A stretch of DNA of 51,213 nucleotides from Chara braunii (taxonomy: Eukaryota > Streptophyta > Charophyceae > Charales > Characeae). Position 1 is the first letter of the stretch. Each line of letters opens with the position of its first letter. A program made the translations under genes and the position numbers. Positions 8,727-18,806 of the stretch are shown here, piece after piece. The notes beneath the pieces were generated by a model. It did no database searches, had not been told where the DNA came from, and saw only the letters and a list, made by a program, of their open reading frames with translations. The stretch is taken from NCBI GenBank assembly GCA_003427395.1, contig BFEA01000014.1:3487218-3538430 (forward strand), in the 5' to 3' direction.

Positions 8727-11700
8727 TTGATCATGATTGGGGATTGGAATCTGTCGCTAGACGAGGCTTTGAAGGAGGGCTCACGATTGGCTGGCCGTAC
8801 AGATTCTAGACAGCTTCTCTCGTTTATCCAGGAGGGTGCATTGGTAGATATTTTCCGTTGGCTGAACCCGGATGACCCAGGATTCACTTGGTACTCGAAC
8901 ATTAGGTGGGATTCGGAAACGGTCACAAGGAGGCGCTTCGACTATGCTTTAGTCAGTCAAGGGAAAGCACAGGCAATTACAGCGGTGAGACTCCTAGGAC
9001 ATCCGATGTCCAACCATAAACCGGTGGTGGTAGAGGCTCTCTTTGTCTCGGAGGTAGAGAGAGGGAAGGGTTTTTTCAAGTTGAACAGCCAGAATCTCGA
9101 AGACCCATGGATAAAAGACTGGGTGACGGAGTTTATGGCAGGTTGGCAGTTAGCCCAGGATTTCTTCCCCTCAGCAGCAGACTGGTTGGACGGGGGGGTT
9201 GCCATCATATCAGGTGTAATGGACGTCTGCTCGCGCATACTGGCACGGGAGCGTAACAAAGAAGAAGAGACCTGCAGAAAAGCGGTAGAGGAAGTGGAGT
9301 GGAGAATGGAGCTGCACCCCATTTCAGAAGTTGTCTGGGCGAAAGAAAGAGAAAGGAGATTGGTGGAGTGGGAGAAGATGCAAATGGAGAAACAAGTCAG
9401 ATGGGCAGACACACTCAAAATGAAAGGCTTGGAGGTCCAGGACAAACTGACTAAGGAGACTTTCAGGAAGCTCCTTCCGAGCTCTTCAGTCCATCAGGTG
9501 GTGGAACTGGCGCACCCCTTCGATGCAGCGGTTTGCCCTGCAACCACGGCCGTTGGTATGCTGGAACATGCTAGATTATACTATTTTGATATCTTGACAT
9601 CGAGAAGATGCACAGACACGATTGACACAGACTTGTCGGAGGAACTCGACATGTGGCAGGATACTCAGGTTAGGTTGACGACAACAGAAAGGCTTGACTT
9701 GGACCGACCAGTGACAACAGAAGAACTGCAACAGACTCTGAAGCAGATGGCGGTGGGAAAGTGCCCCGGAGTTGATGGCCTCACTGTAGAGTTCTACAGG
9801 ACACGTTGGGACGCAATGGGCCCAGCCCTAGTGGAAGTGTACAATGAGGTTCTATCAGGGGGTAGGCTAGGCAAAGGTATGACCCATGGTATCATTTCGC
9901 TGATGTTCAAAAAAGGGGATAAGTCTAACATGCGGAATTATCGTCTTATTTCTCTGTTAAACGTAGATTATAAGATATTGGCGAAGACGTTAGCAATCAG
10001 ATTAGGACATACTCTGCCAAGAATCGTGGAGAAAGACCAGGGGGCCTTTGTTCAAGGGAGGTCAATTTTTGTAAACATCCTAACAACAATTGAATCTTTG
10101 GAGGTGATCAACGTAATGGACATGAACTACGCAGCGCTTCTATTGGACTTAGAGAAGGCATACGATCGGGTGGGATGGTCCTTCGTGCTCACAACATTAA
10201 GGAAGTTAGGATTTGGGGAGGGATTTGTACGATGCCAGTGGGTGGTAGCACTGTACACTCTCTCCTCGTCAGCTATCGCAGTCAACGGGCACATTTCCCA
10301 ACTGTTCTCCCTCTCACGTTCTTTGAGGCAGGGCTGTCCGTTAGCCCCCCTCCTATTCGTCCTACAGCTGGAGATCCCATTGAATTGCATCAGATGTCAT
10401 CCGGATATCACTGGTCTTCGACTGTCAGACAACAAGGAATGCCGCGTAAAAGCGTTAGCAGACGACTTGTTCGTGCTCACAGCTAATACGGAGGCTTCGT
10501 TAAAAGCAGTCAAGTCAGTGTTGTTGAACTACTCTCAACTCTCCGAAGCACTGGTAAACTGGAACAAATCTACTTATGTACTACCGGAACAATTCTCGTT
10601 GGAGGTGGAGTGGGGCATGTCGAGGGTAGTTTTGGAGTCAGGGGAGCGGTTCTTGGGAGTCATGATTAGCTTGCATAGCATGAGTGCAGTTCAGGGGTCA
10701 GTTCTTCAGCAACGGGTAACAACAAAGATTGCAGTATGCGGGACAGCAGGACACCTGTCACTGTTTGGACGTGTGCTGGTGGTGAATGTAGCCTTACTAA
10801 CTCTATTGGGGTTCGTAGGGATGGTAAGGGAGGTCGCCCCATTAGTTGTGACAGACATTTGGAGGTCGATCGCCAGGTTTGTATGGAAACCACGGGCAGG
10901 GGCCAGGGAAGGGTTTATCAGTAAAGTGGCGTGGGACCTACTGACCTTCCCTTGGGAGGAGGGTGGCTTGGGACTAACAGACCCTGCTAGGAAGAATCAG
11001 GCCCAGCTGCGATCTTGGATTGGCAAGTTGGCAATGGTAAAAGGAGACGAGGACTGGATACTGCTGGCGGAGATGATCTTAATGAAAGAGTGGGGTTTGA
11101 GCAGAGCGGAGGATGTTTGGCTATGCGTGTTCACCAAGTCCTTTTTGAAGCGGAAGCTGAAATCGGAATTCTGGGAGGCTGTCAGGAGAGCATGGTTGAA
11201 GCACCCCCCGGACGTCCGTACCCCTCCGGCCGCTAAAGAGGAAGTGTTGTGTCAAGGGTTGTTTGAAAACCCATTCATTCTGGATGAGAATGGGGATGAG
11301 TTTTCGGTAGGATCAAAACCAAGCGCCTTTGGGAAAGCCTGGATATGCAGAGGTGTGTCCCGTCTCGCGGACATTTGGTCTTTGCTCACGGGTATTTGGA
11401 AGCCGAGGGAGGAGATCAGACAGTCACTACATGGACTGAGACGAGTGGATGAGAATTGGAGCAAACTTAAACAAGCAATACCTCCGGACTGGCTTCGCCT
11501 CATAGGGCCAGAGGGTTTGGACCCCCTCGGCACATGGTATGTCCCAGAAGAGGAAGTAGCAAGCGGTACAGTTTGGCAAGTGATAGCAAGGACTGAGAGT
11601 GGTTTCCGAAAATTCCAAAAGTGGCACCCCTCAGACTTCGTGGGTGGACTGGTGAGAGGTGACACTGAGATTGTCAGGCAGTGGCCCAACCCTCCACATG

Positions 11701-12578
11701 CTAGAGTCCTGGTAGTATTGGACGAAGGCGGTGAGATAATCAAGGCTCGTTGGGCGGGTCAGACCCCGCTCAGACAACTCACAGTAGATCCGTTGGCATG
11801 GAGTTGGTCGGCAGCAGATCACCGGCCAGACTCATCTGCTCTTTGTTTAGCAGACTTCTCAGTCAGAAGCTCCTACCGCTTAGCCGACCCAAAGCGCAAA
11901 ACCCCGGCCCAGGTGGCAATCTTCAGGTGGAGTGCTATTCTACAACAAGACCTTTCACATGCTGGTCATAAATTCCAGAAGTTGTGGGCCTCCTTATTAG
12001 AGCTGCCGAACTCCAAACATATAGTCATCATGTGGATATTATCCATGGTAGTGACTCCGTCAGCTGTTTGGCTGAGTGGCAAAGGCATGGAGGTACACCT
12101 GGGCTGCACCCGCTGTACCTGGCCGTTTGAGTCCACCCGCCATCTGTGGTGGGACTGCCCGGCCTCTAAGCGTATCTGGAATTGGTGGGCCCTACATTGG
12201 AGGCAGATGGGAGGAGGAGAGGTGGAATGGAATGAGGAGTGGGTCCTGCTGGGCTTCGTGCCTAATAACTGTACAGGCAAGAGGGGTTGGTCCTATGTCG
12301 CACAGGTAGTCAGAGTTGTGATCTGTGCGGTAATCTGGGCGGACAGGAACAGATCGAGGTTTGAGGTTAGACCGCTGGCAGATATAGAGGCCAAGAGAAT
12401 GATAAAGCAGAACCTGTGCCAGGCTATCCACTTCGAAAGGTGGAAGAAGACAAAGAAGGGCAAAGGTCCGAGACACTCGATCTGGTGGTTTCTCAGAACC
12501 TGGGCGTTAGGAAACCAGCTGGCTGGTATCCACAATTCTCGGGGATTAGTTCTGTCCAGATGGCTGACAGACTATTAG
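8727..12578 (+). CDS. LINE ORF2: endonuclease C-terminus, reverse transcriptase, CCHC domain
   Basis: An open frame of 1283 codons; the native start lies upstream at 8313, so the ATG at 8727 is only the first Met after the frameshift. It carries the end of the endonuclease (GDWN at residues 5-8, FDYALVS 71-77, SNHKPV 95-100). A non-LTR reverse transcriptase follows: CPGVDGLTVEFY near 345, MRNYRLISLLN near 401, DLEKAYDRVGW with D473 and D479, LRQGCPLAPLLF near 532, and the catalytic ALADD with D578/D579. Near the C-terminus is a CX2CX8HX4C finger (C1127, C1130, H1139, C1144) followed by IWNWW, the zf-RVT-like end of plant LINEs. No RNase H domain is seen. The catalytic residues are intact, which suggests recent activity. 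It copies LINE RNA at the nicked target. Confidence 0.95.
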   Translation: MIMIGDWNLSLDEALKEGSRLAGRTDSRQLLSFIQEGALVDIFRWLNPDDPGFTWYSNIRWDSETVTRRRFDYALVSQGKAQAITAVRLLGHPMSNHKPVVVEALFVSEVERGKGFFKLNSQNLEDPWIKDWVTEFMAGWQLAQDFFPSAADWLDGGVAIISGVMDVCSRILARERNKEEETCRKAVEEVEWRMELHPISEVVWAKERERRLVEWEKMQMEKQVRWADTLKMKGLEVQDKLTKETFRKLLPSSSVHQVVELAHPFDAAVCPATTAVGMLEHARLYYFDILTSRRCTDTIDTDLSEELDMWQDTQVRLTTTERLDLDRPVTTEELQQTLKQMAVGKCPGVDGLTVEFYRTRWDAMGPALVEVYNEVLSGGRLGKGMTHGIISLMFKKGDKSNMRNYRLISLLNVDYKILAKTLAIRLGHTLPRIVEKDQGAFVQGRSIFVNILTTIESLEVINVMDMNYAALLLDLEKAYDRVGWSFVLTTLRKLGFGEGFVRCQWVVALYTLSSSAIAVNGHISQLFSLSRSLRQGCPLAPLLFVLQLEIPLNCIRCHPDITGLRLSDNKECRVKALADDLFVLTANTEASLKAVKSVLLNYSQLSEALVNWNKSTYVLPEQFSLEVEWGMSRVVLESGERFLGVMISLHSMSAVQGSVLQQRVTTKIAVCGTAGHLSLFGRVLVVNVALLTLLGFVGMVREVAPLVVTDIWRSIARFVWKPRAGAREGFISKVAWDLLTFPWEEGGLGLTDPARKNQAQLRSWIGKLAMVKGDEDWILLAEMILMKEWGLSRAEDVWLCVFTKSFLKRKLKSEFWEAVRRAWLKHPPDVRTPPAAKEEVLCQGLFENPFILDENGDEFSVGSKPSAFGKAWICRGVSRLADIWSLLTGIWKPREEIRQSLHGLRRVDENWSKLKQAIPPDWLRLIGPEGLDPLGTWYVPEEEVASGTVWQVIARTESGFRKFQKWHPSDFVGGLVRGDTEIVRQWPNPPHARVLVVLDEGGEIIKARWAGQTPLRQLTVDPLAWSWSAADHRPDSSALCLADFSVRSSYRLADPKRKTPAQVAIFRWSAILQQDLSHAGHKFQKLWASLLELPNSKHIVIMWILSMVVTPSAVWLSGKGMEVHLGCTRCTWPFESTRHLWWDCPASKRIWNWWALHWRQMGGGEVEWNEEWVLLGFVPNNCTGKRGWSYVAQVVRVVICAVIWADRNRSRFEVRPLADIEAKRMIKQNLCQAIHFERWKKTKKGKGPRHSIWWFLRTWALGNQLAGIHNSRGLVLSRWLTDY

Positions 12579-13192
12579 GCTGGTTAGCAGAAAGAAGTAG
12601 GGGTGCTGAGAGACAGTGATTAGGGCTCTCACCCTAGTTTAGGCCGGTAGTGTAGGGTAATAGTGCAGGGTAATAGTGTAGGAAGTAGGCGGTTTAGTAG
12701 GATGGAATGAGAGTAGGTTAGTTAGGAGGGGATCGATGAACCAGGGCATCTCGGTTCGGTTCAGACCACGGGAGGTCAACCGGGTTGGGAGGGAGGGAGA
12801 GTGTCAGGGTCATGTTGGAACGTATAGTTCCGACTGGTCGCACAGACCGGTTCTTCATGCCGTCTTAGGCCTGTATAGTCAGCAGTAGGTAGTAGGTAGT
12901 AAGTAGGTAGGGGTAGTAGAGGTTAGCAACGAAAATTGACTAGAAGGAATGTGTACCTGGGGATAAAAGTTCTCTTACAGTCTCTTTGGACATTGGTTGG
13001 TTGTTTTTGAGCGAAGTAGAAGGGGTGATGGATTGTAGAACTAACAGCAGTCTCTGAACTGTAAGAGAAACTGGCTAATGCTGCCAGAGTGTTACTCCGG
13101 GTTGAATTGTGGGGTCCCCGACCCTGGTCACTTCTTTCTTGAAATTTAAAGCAACTTAAAAAAAAATAAAAAATAAAAAATAAAAAAAAATA
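12579..13192 (+). other. LINE 3' UTR and A-rich tail
   Basis: Non-coding, with short TAGTGTAGG / AGTAGGTAG repeats at 12,645-12,680 and 12,880-12,910. It ends in an A-rich tail interrupted by single T at 13,158-13,192. Confidence 0.8.
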
Positions 13193-13240
13193 AAAATCGG
13201 GATTTATTTTGGTTTCTGACAAGGTGCTTTTCTCTGCTTA

Positions 13241-13748
13241 GGACCTCATCCCACCATACTTACAGTAAGTAAAATATCCATTTTTTTGGTATCCCACCGG
13301 CTTCCTTGAATCCCGGGGCCTCCGGTGTGAACGGAGTGATGTGAAAATGGTTCAGGACGTGGCGTTCGTAGAGTGAACTTCGGGAGCTCTGTTTTGTCGT
13401 TTTCGTAAAAGCAACAGGCCTGTACCCTGTTTCGAAAAGCTGTTGTGTTTTTTTTCTTTTTTTTCTTTTCTTTTTTTTTTCCCTGTCCGTTGTTGGGCCT
13501 GGTTCGTCCGTGGTCTCGAAGAGGCTTGCTGGTGGGACACCGTTCCGGCCCACAAACGTCCGTTGGAATTCGAAAAAACAGACCAACTTTGCAGACCGCC
13601 CAACAAAGGCCGCCGCCACTCACGTAAGATCTCCTTCAATGTCGGGAGGGTGGAGTACGATTTTACTTACCGAATGCAAAACCTGCGGACCAGGCTTTTA
13701 CGCTTCTTTTGGACTTTTACTTACTGTAAGTATGGTGGGATGAGGCCC
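13241..13748. mobile_element. PIF/Harbinger (Tourist-like) MITE
   Basis: The TIRs are 34 bp (GGACCTCATCCCACC through AGTAAGTAAAA at 13,241-13,274, inverted at 13,715-13,748), with a single mismatch at position 3 (GGA versus GGG). TTA flanks both ends (13,238-13,240 and 13,749-13,751). A GGGCC-type start and a 3-bp TTA duplication are the signature of PIF/Harbinger elements. The 508-bp element has no transposase and contains a T/C-rich run (13,446-13,482). It sits only 35 bp downstream of the LINE's target duplication. Near-identical arms suggest a recent insertion. Confidence 0.88.
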
Positions 13749-13753
13749 TTATA

Positions 13754-13855
13754 GCTGCAGCCTACGATCAAGACAAGGACGCAGTTTTAGGAGTTTTAGA
13801 GTGGCTCAGGGAGAAACTCTTGGTACTAGCAGCGGTGCCTCCTGGAGCAGTGTGA
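13754..13855 (+). pseudogene. Possible C-terminal coding fragment or last exon
   Basis: Frame from 13,754 reads AAAYDQDKDAVLGVLEWL and on to PPGAV, then TGA: 33 codons without a stop. Just upstream, once the MITE is removed, is a pyrimidine-rich stretch ending in TTATAG, which could be a 3' splice site. A related ending (GAGGCAGTGTGAGTGC) recurs at 27,189-27,204. I do not recognise the protein. It could be the end of a host gene or of another LINE ORF2, and a chance ORF of this length cannot be excluded. Confidence 0.3.
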
Positions 13856-14229
13856 GTGCGACGAGGGGCGGTGGGAACGCTACTGGTCAGGTGGAAAGTG
13901 AGAACCGGTGAAGAGCAAACTTGAGTTGTTACCATTGAGATCAATATGCCATAAAGATCCAAGGGAGCGTGGTGGGAAACCCATCATGGCAGCTCATGCT
14001 CTTTACAGGGTGTTTGGAAAGCCATAATGAGAGAGTAACCCTGATGGAGAAGAGGGATTTCGTTGGTGAGATGATCTAGCTGGCACATGATTCTGTCTTG
14101 GCTCCTAGATCTTTAAGCAGTAGATTTGGTCTTGTGGATAAGATATCGATATTGGTGTTTTGATTAATGAGTGTTGTTAACGCTTTCGTGAAACACATCC
14201 TTTGGAATCTCCTAACGATAACCCGACAA
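13756..14229 (+). other. Left half of the Ty3 insertion target
   Basis: This is the target sequence up to the LTR. Two blocks recur on the far side of the Ty3 element: GCAGTGTGAGTGC (about 13,848 and 27,192) and AGATCCAAGG, GCGTGGTGGGAAACC (about 13,955 and 27,299). The interrupted sequence therefore held two diverged copies of a segment of about 110 bp or more. It ends in ACAA (14,226-14,229), the target duplication. Confidence 0.6.
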
Positions 14230-16250
14230 TGTGACACCCCAACCACACGCCCAGCGCGACTTCCTGATTGGAGTAGAATGGGGGCCTGGAAGTGCGAAAA
14301 GGGGTGTGCCAAGGATTTTGGGAAAAGTGGGGGTGGAGTCCCAGGTCAGAACTGAGATCTCCTGTGGCAGAGTTGTTCGGGGGCACGGGTGCAATTTGGC
14401 AGAGAGGGCGGACCAATTCTGGTCATAAGGCAAATGGCATGCGCGGGTCACTTATGGCCGTGCGATCCATCTGTGTTGAGGACGGCGGTTCATCGGAAGA
14501 ATTCTTCGGGGTGGGTATAATCCCGATGAGTCCGGTCATCGGTTATCGCCATGTGGCGCCGGTCGTCGTACGTTCTGGTTGGGCCCTCGCGGTCCCGAGG
14601 CTCTCTGGTGTCGACAATTTCCGCAGGGCGTGCTGGGCCAGTAGGGGGCTATGGCTTTCCAAGGGATGACCCTGAGTTGGTGATACGGGAGAAGAAGGCG
14701 GAAGGAAGGGTAGTTAGTGGAGATAACGACAAAGCCGGGGGAAATAAAGTAGTGAGTGTGGTCCGCGGTGGGGAAATCAGAACACCGTGGATCGCTGGTT
14801 GTGGCACAGTGGAACTCCCTAGGACACAGTCGGTTTTCGGTTAGGCAGGGGAACCTCTGTCGGAGGCACTCCTCAATCCAAGGGGTGAAGTACTCCGGGT
14901 TGTACGATAAACTTGAGCTCCCGGAGCACGTCATTATGTCATCGTGGAGCCGCGAAAGTCCTAAGGACGTGTCCTCATTGATTGCGATCACCTCTTGTGA
15001 ATACGTGTAGGCTGTACGAGGCACGCTTACACGTGTTCACACGGGATGATTGTTTCATTGCTGACGTGGAAGGTCCGCATCCCATCACTCAATATCCCCG
15101 TAATAGTCAAGTTTGTGAGTCGACGCGGGGGGATTCGTGCAAGTGTGCAGATCAGATCGCACTTACGCGCGCCCTTGCGCGGTGTTCGCTGGTTTTCTGG
15201 GCAACCAATTATCCGATCACCTAATCATTCCGTAATTTCCGAGTATGCAAGATGCAACAACCACAAGAGCTCGATCAGAAGATAAGCAAAAATGGAAACA
15301 ACATTGATGACTACGCAAAATTCCTACCCTATTCAGAAGTGCATCAAGATGGTAAGCAAAGGCAAGGATCAGGCAGAAAGACAAGTAAACAGACACGACA
15401 TCCATTCATCCATTCACACACCATATCCGAGATGGAAATAACAAAGACGAGTATGGATGAGAGAAAACCAAGCCAAGATTCCGAAAACAAAAACGGGCGA
15501 ATCGCCCTGATCCGAAATCAAAATTTATATACACCATCGGAGAAGGAGAAAAGACAAAAGAAACAGCAAATCCACGTCCATCGACCTCAGCTCCCTCTTC
15601 CTCTCTCTCTCTCTCTCCGATGCGGACAATCCGTCGTCATGCACCAACCCACGAAGCCGTCACCCCGCTTAGTCCTCCCGCACCCGTCAGGTTCGCCCGC
15701 GCCCACAGTCCGTCGTGGCTCGGGTCAACCCCGCGCGTTTGGCACCAGCTCATCGGGTCGCCCGACTCCCACTTCAACTCACCTCTTACTTTGCTCGTGA
15801 GCCGACCCTTCCTGATCGCGCTACCCCAGCGTCCACTTAGCTGGTTAAGAGAGCTAACTAATTGCGCAGCCGGAATTTATAGCGTGCATGCAAGATTCGA
15901 AAAAGAATTCGAAAAAGAAAATTAAAAAAAAACAAAGAAAATTCCCTCGCGATGTCCGCGCCTAAAAGGTCCGAGCTCGAATAAAAAAGGAAGCGACGTC
16001 AACATTTATTAATCGCGCGTATGACAGCGCGCCAGCCATCCAACCGACCAATCGACCGATCGTCTCGAGACACGCCCTGTTCCGAACCCAACCATCTAAA
16101 AAGGAAACGACGAAAAAGACGAAGAAGCAGGGACACCAATGCAATTTCCTTCTTATCTTGATCTCCCGTAATGGACCCATTCCTCCCAGCTAAGGACCTT
16201 TCATCGCTATCGCGCAAAAAATCGCGCGGTGCGGAAATCGGTTCGTCACA
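14230..16250 (-). repeat. 3' LTR of the Ty3 element (left copy)
   Basis: 2.02 kb, aligning along its length with 24,716-27,160 except for about 430 bp missing between GCATGC (about 15,886) and AAGATTCG (about 15,893). A TATATAAA on the minus strand (15,531-15,524) and TATAAATTCC (15,881-15,872) are candidate promoter boxes, and (CT)n lies at 15,600-15,617. ORFs inside it are chance readings conserved between the two LTRs. Confidence 0.9.
15524..15531 (-). promoter_or_regulatory. Candidate LTR TATA box
   Basis: TATATAAA reading leftward, in the middle of the LTR. It is conserved in the other LTR at 26,013-26,006. The transcription start is not known. Confidence 0.4.
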
Positions 16251-16492
16251 TATGTGACGCCCAGGGGGTTCCAATATTACCAAGCTCCTGCTTGCTTGTT
16301 GACACATGTCGATATCTCTTATCGATCGACAAATGAAACTTTTCTTTTTGTGCCACTTACCGTTCAAATGAGTGTGGACGTCGTCCAGTGTGGCAAACAC
16401 AGCTCGTAACTACCAATTCCTCAGGAAGGACCATTGACAATCCAAGGAGGATCACACGCATGATCGCAACGATACGCGCACCAATCAACCGA

Positions 16493-17144
16493 TCACCAGT
16501 GTCCAGTGGGGAGAGGGAAGGGAAGATGGTACATGGGGGCATGGCGAGTGGGAGGGTTAATCGGGAGAGGGGGCAGGAAACTGTCCAACCTTGCCACCGT
16601 TTCCAGAAGTTCTTGGTATCGAACGATCCAGTGGAAACGGGGGAAGCGATTACCACTATGGGGGAGGGAAGCAAGATAGTCTGGATAAAGGGTGGTAAGG
16701 GTGCGGAAGAGGGCCGCACGGAAATGGTTGTAGTTTTCGCATGTGGGGATAGTCCTCGTAATCATGCAATAAACTTCGACCATATTGTGGTCTCGCCACG
16801 CGGCGCTTAGGAGAAGGATATGGAGGTAGAAGTCGGGGAGGGCGCATCGGGTCGAGGGGTGGGGATGGATTGTGACAATAAGACGGGTGGCATAGAAGAA
16901 GCGGAAGGTGTCGAAGGGGAAAGGGTTGTGGGGGAAGACAACGTGGGTAGTAGCCTGGCGGAGGGTGAGATGGTAAAGGGGACGGCGGGATAAGGACGGG
17001 GGACGAAGCCCGATGCCCCGCATCAATACGGGCTCGAACTGGTGGACGGTCGGTGGTGGAGGGGGAGGGGGATCGGCTTCGTCGTCGCCTTGCTGGTGCG
17101 GCCGAAGTCTCGGCAGCTGGGTCCCCATCCTCGGGCTTGGGCAA
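16493..17144 (-). pseudogene. Accessory ORF of the Ty3 element, distal part
   Basis: Between integrase and the 3' LTR. One frame (from before 17,144 leftward) reads as an Asp/Glu/Ala-rich then basic segment with RRRRSRSPSPS at about 17,085-17,053. A second frame, open from 17,128 to 16,493, takes over around 17,030 with a globular-looking, Leu/Tyr/Phe-rich stretch (LYHLTLRQATTH, TLYPDYLASLPH, RYQELLETVARL). A single frameshift would join them. No transmembrane helix or known domain is seen. This is the position where plant Ty3 elements carry env-like or extra ORFs. Function unknown. Confidence 0.5.
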
Positions 17145-17620
17145 CTCTAGATCTCGGGTCGGATCGTCGGTGAGCTGCTGATTGGCTTCGCTGGCGAATT
17201 CCAGCTGTCGTTTCCCGGCCGCAATCTCTTCTCTCTTGCGTGCCGCTTCGGGGTCTTCCGCCTGTGCGCCCGCTTGCTCTCCTTCTTTCGGCGCGGTCTC
17301 CCACTCCGATTCCTTCGACTCTAGCTCTTCCTCTTCGTCTCTTGTTCTTCTTCTTCCTCCTCCTCACTTTGTTCCCCTTCGCTGTGCTCGTTGTAACTCC
17401 CCTCTTCGGGAGTTTCGTTCCCGTCGTCTCCCTCCTCCTCTTCTTCTTCTTCTTCTTCTTCTTCTCCTTCTTCTGCTTCTTCTTCTGCTGCTACCGCCTC
17501 GTCCTCGGTGGTCGTTCGACCCCGGAAGTAGGCGGGATTGATGATCTCTCGTGGGCTCAGATAATCCCGCTGCGATGGCGGGTTGCGGTCGCTTCCCGGC
17601 TCCTCAAGGCACGCTGACCA
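17145..17620 (-). pseudogene. Accessory ORF, acidic middle part
   Basis: The minus strand reads DYLSPREIINPAYFRGR and then a strongly acidic run (many Glu, 17,495-17,330). A frame change follows near 17,340, then a charged, probably helical segment (ARKREEIAAGKRQLEF) that joins the frame of the distal part. The plus-strand Ser/Leu-rich ORFs here are shadows of the GAA/GAG codons. The frame agrees with the proximal part apart from a TAG at 17,621. Possibly a nuclear or chromatin-binding acidic protein, but that is a guess. Confidence 0.5.
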
Positions 17621-18543
17621 CTAAAGATACGGCGCCAAGGTCCGCGTGAGAACGTGCGGGACCGGGCTCTCATCACTTTGCGACACGATCTCCAAAGGAA
17701 GATCGTCGGCTAGCTGCGCGAGTGGGACCGTAAGCTCCCGGACAATCGGTTTGCGATGACTGGGCCGCACCGATCCGAACAAGAATCCGAGAACATCGCC
17801 CTCCACGTCCGTTTTCTAGGCCTGGATAATCAGCCACTCCAAGTACTCGCTCCACTCGCGATGGTCTTTGTCCCTTGTCCACGTGATTCGTACCCCGACC
17901 AGGCACACCGAAAACTCGACGAAGTGCTCGGGCCAAAGTCTCCACTGTCCAGGACCGATAAGGGGGACTGCGAGCGGCTCTAGGCAAAAAGAGAGACGAG
18001 GGTGGAGACTAGATAGCCAGAAGGTGGGGAAGAGAGATGGGAGGGCGAAAGTGGAGAGTTGGGAGTGGTTCATTGGGGAGGCTGGAAAGGGTTAAGCTCT
18101 GGCAGCACCACCGTTGGCTCGTGATGGAATGCTTGGATCCCTGCGAGCTCAACGCCGTCGTTTGGGAAAAGATTATCCCCCCGACGCGTAAGAGAGTGGT
18201 TCCACTCCATGGTCAATTGCTGCGCCCACTTCCTTAGTGATGTCCGGGTGGCGGTATGCCGGACCGAGCTGATGTTGCCATTGAAGCCGACAACCGTGGA
18301 CACGTGGCTAATCCCCGAAGCCGATCGTCGATGGACAGCCACCACTTCTGCCAGTACCACCACCTGAGGACTGCCCGTGAATCGGAACTCCGCCGCGGCA
18401 TACACTCCCGAAGTGCAGAAGAACTGCGCCAGTCGTAGAAGGTCCTGGTTGAGCCGTGGATGGCACACCTGCCGAATCGTCGAAATGTATCCTCGTGGCG
18501 TTAAGAGATGGTCGTCGAGGGCTTGCTCCGTGAGAAAGCTCAT
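17621..18543 (-). pseudogene. Accessory ORF of the Ty3 element, proximal part
   Basis: An ATG at 18,543 in good context (ATCGCCATGA) opens 157 codons (MSFLTEQALDDHLLTPRGYI...) to 18,070. A second frame overlaps it by ATGA at 18,073 and runs, with one TAG at 17,816, to 17,621 (segments LWPEHFVEFSVCLVGVRITW and RELTVPLAQLADDLPLEIVS). Composition is protein-like with no low complexity, and both segments sit head to tail. This suggests one original protein broken by a frameshift. I do not recognise a domain. It starts about 260 bp after the integrase ORF. Confidence 0.5.
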
Positions 18544-18806
18544 GGCGATGGTGGCGGGGACGGGGTGTCTGAGAAAGAACGAGATGAAGAAGGATAGGCA
18601 GGTGATAAGCAGTTGTCGTTTTCTTCTTCAGCAGAGGAGGAGACAGATGAAGGTGGAGAGGGCGAAGAAGGAAGGAGATGTAGATAGGACACGTGGCGGG
18701 TGATCGGTCGAGCCGATCAGCTGCCGGAGACCTCAGGCGCAAGCCGCACGGTGTTCACGCCGTTCGGTCTGAGCTCAATCACGCGGAATCGTGGCGCTAG
18801 CTTACC

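Larger units (their letters stand above)
5462..13192 (+). mobile_element. Full-length LINE retrotransposon
   Basis: The element is bounded by a perfect 13-bp duplication, AAAATCGGGATTT, at 5449-5461 and 13,193-13,205. It has a 5' UTR starting with a G run (5470-5486), a zinc-knuckle ORF1 (5865 to about 8245), ORF2 with APE-type endonuclease and reverse transcriptase (8313-12,578), a 3' UTR of about 580 bp, and an A-rich tail of TAAAAAA-like units (13,158-13,192). The layout is that of plant L1-type LINEs. It moves by target-primed reverse transcription. ORF1 and the endonuclease carry frameshifts and stops, so this copy cannot move on its own, but the duplication is still perfect, so it may be fairly young. 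Confidence 0.9.

Noticed and set aside
15252-15800. A 182-codon plus ORF conserved at 25,735-26,313
   Set aside because: Conservation is explained by the two LTRs; the sequence is LTR control region and lies antisense to the element.
17182-17617. Plus-strand Ser/Leu-rich ORFs
   Set aside because: They are shadows of the Glu-rich accessory ORF on the minus strand.
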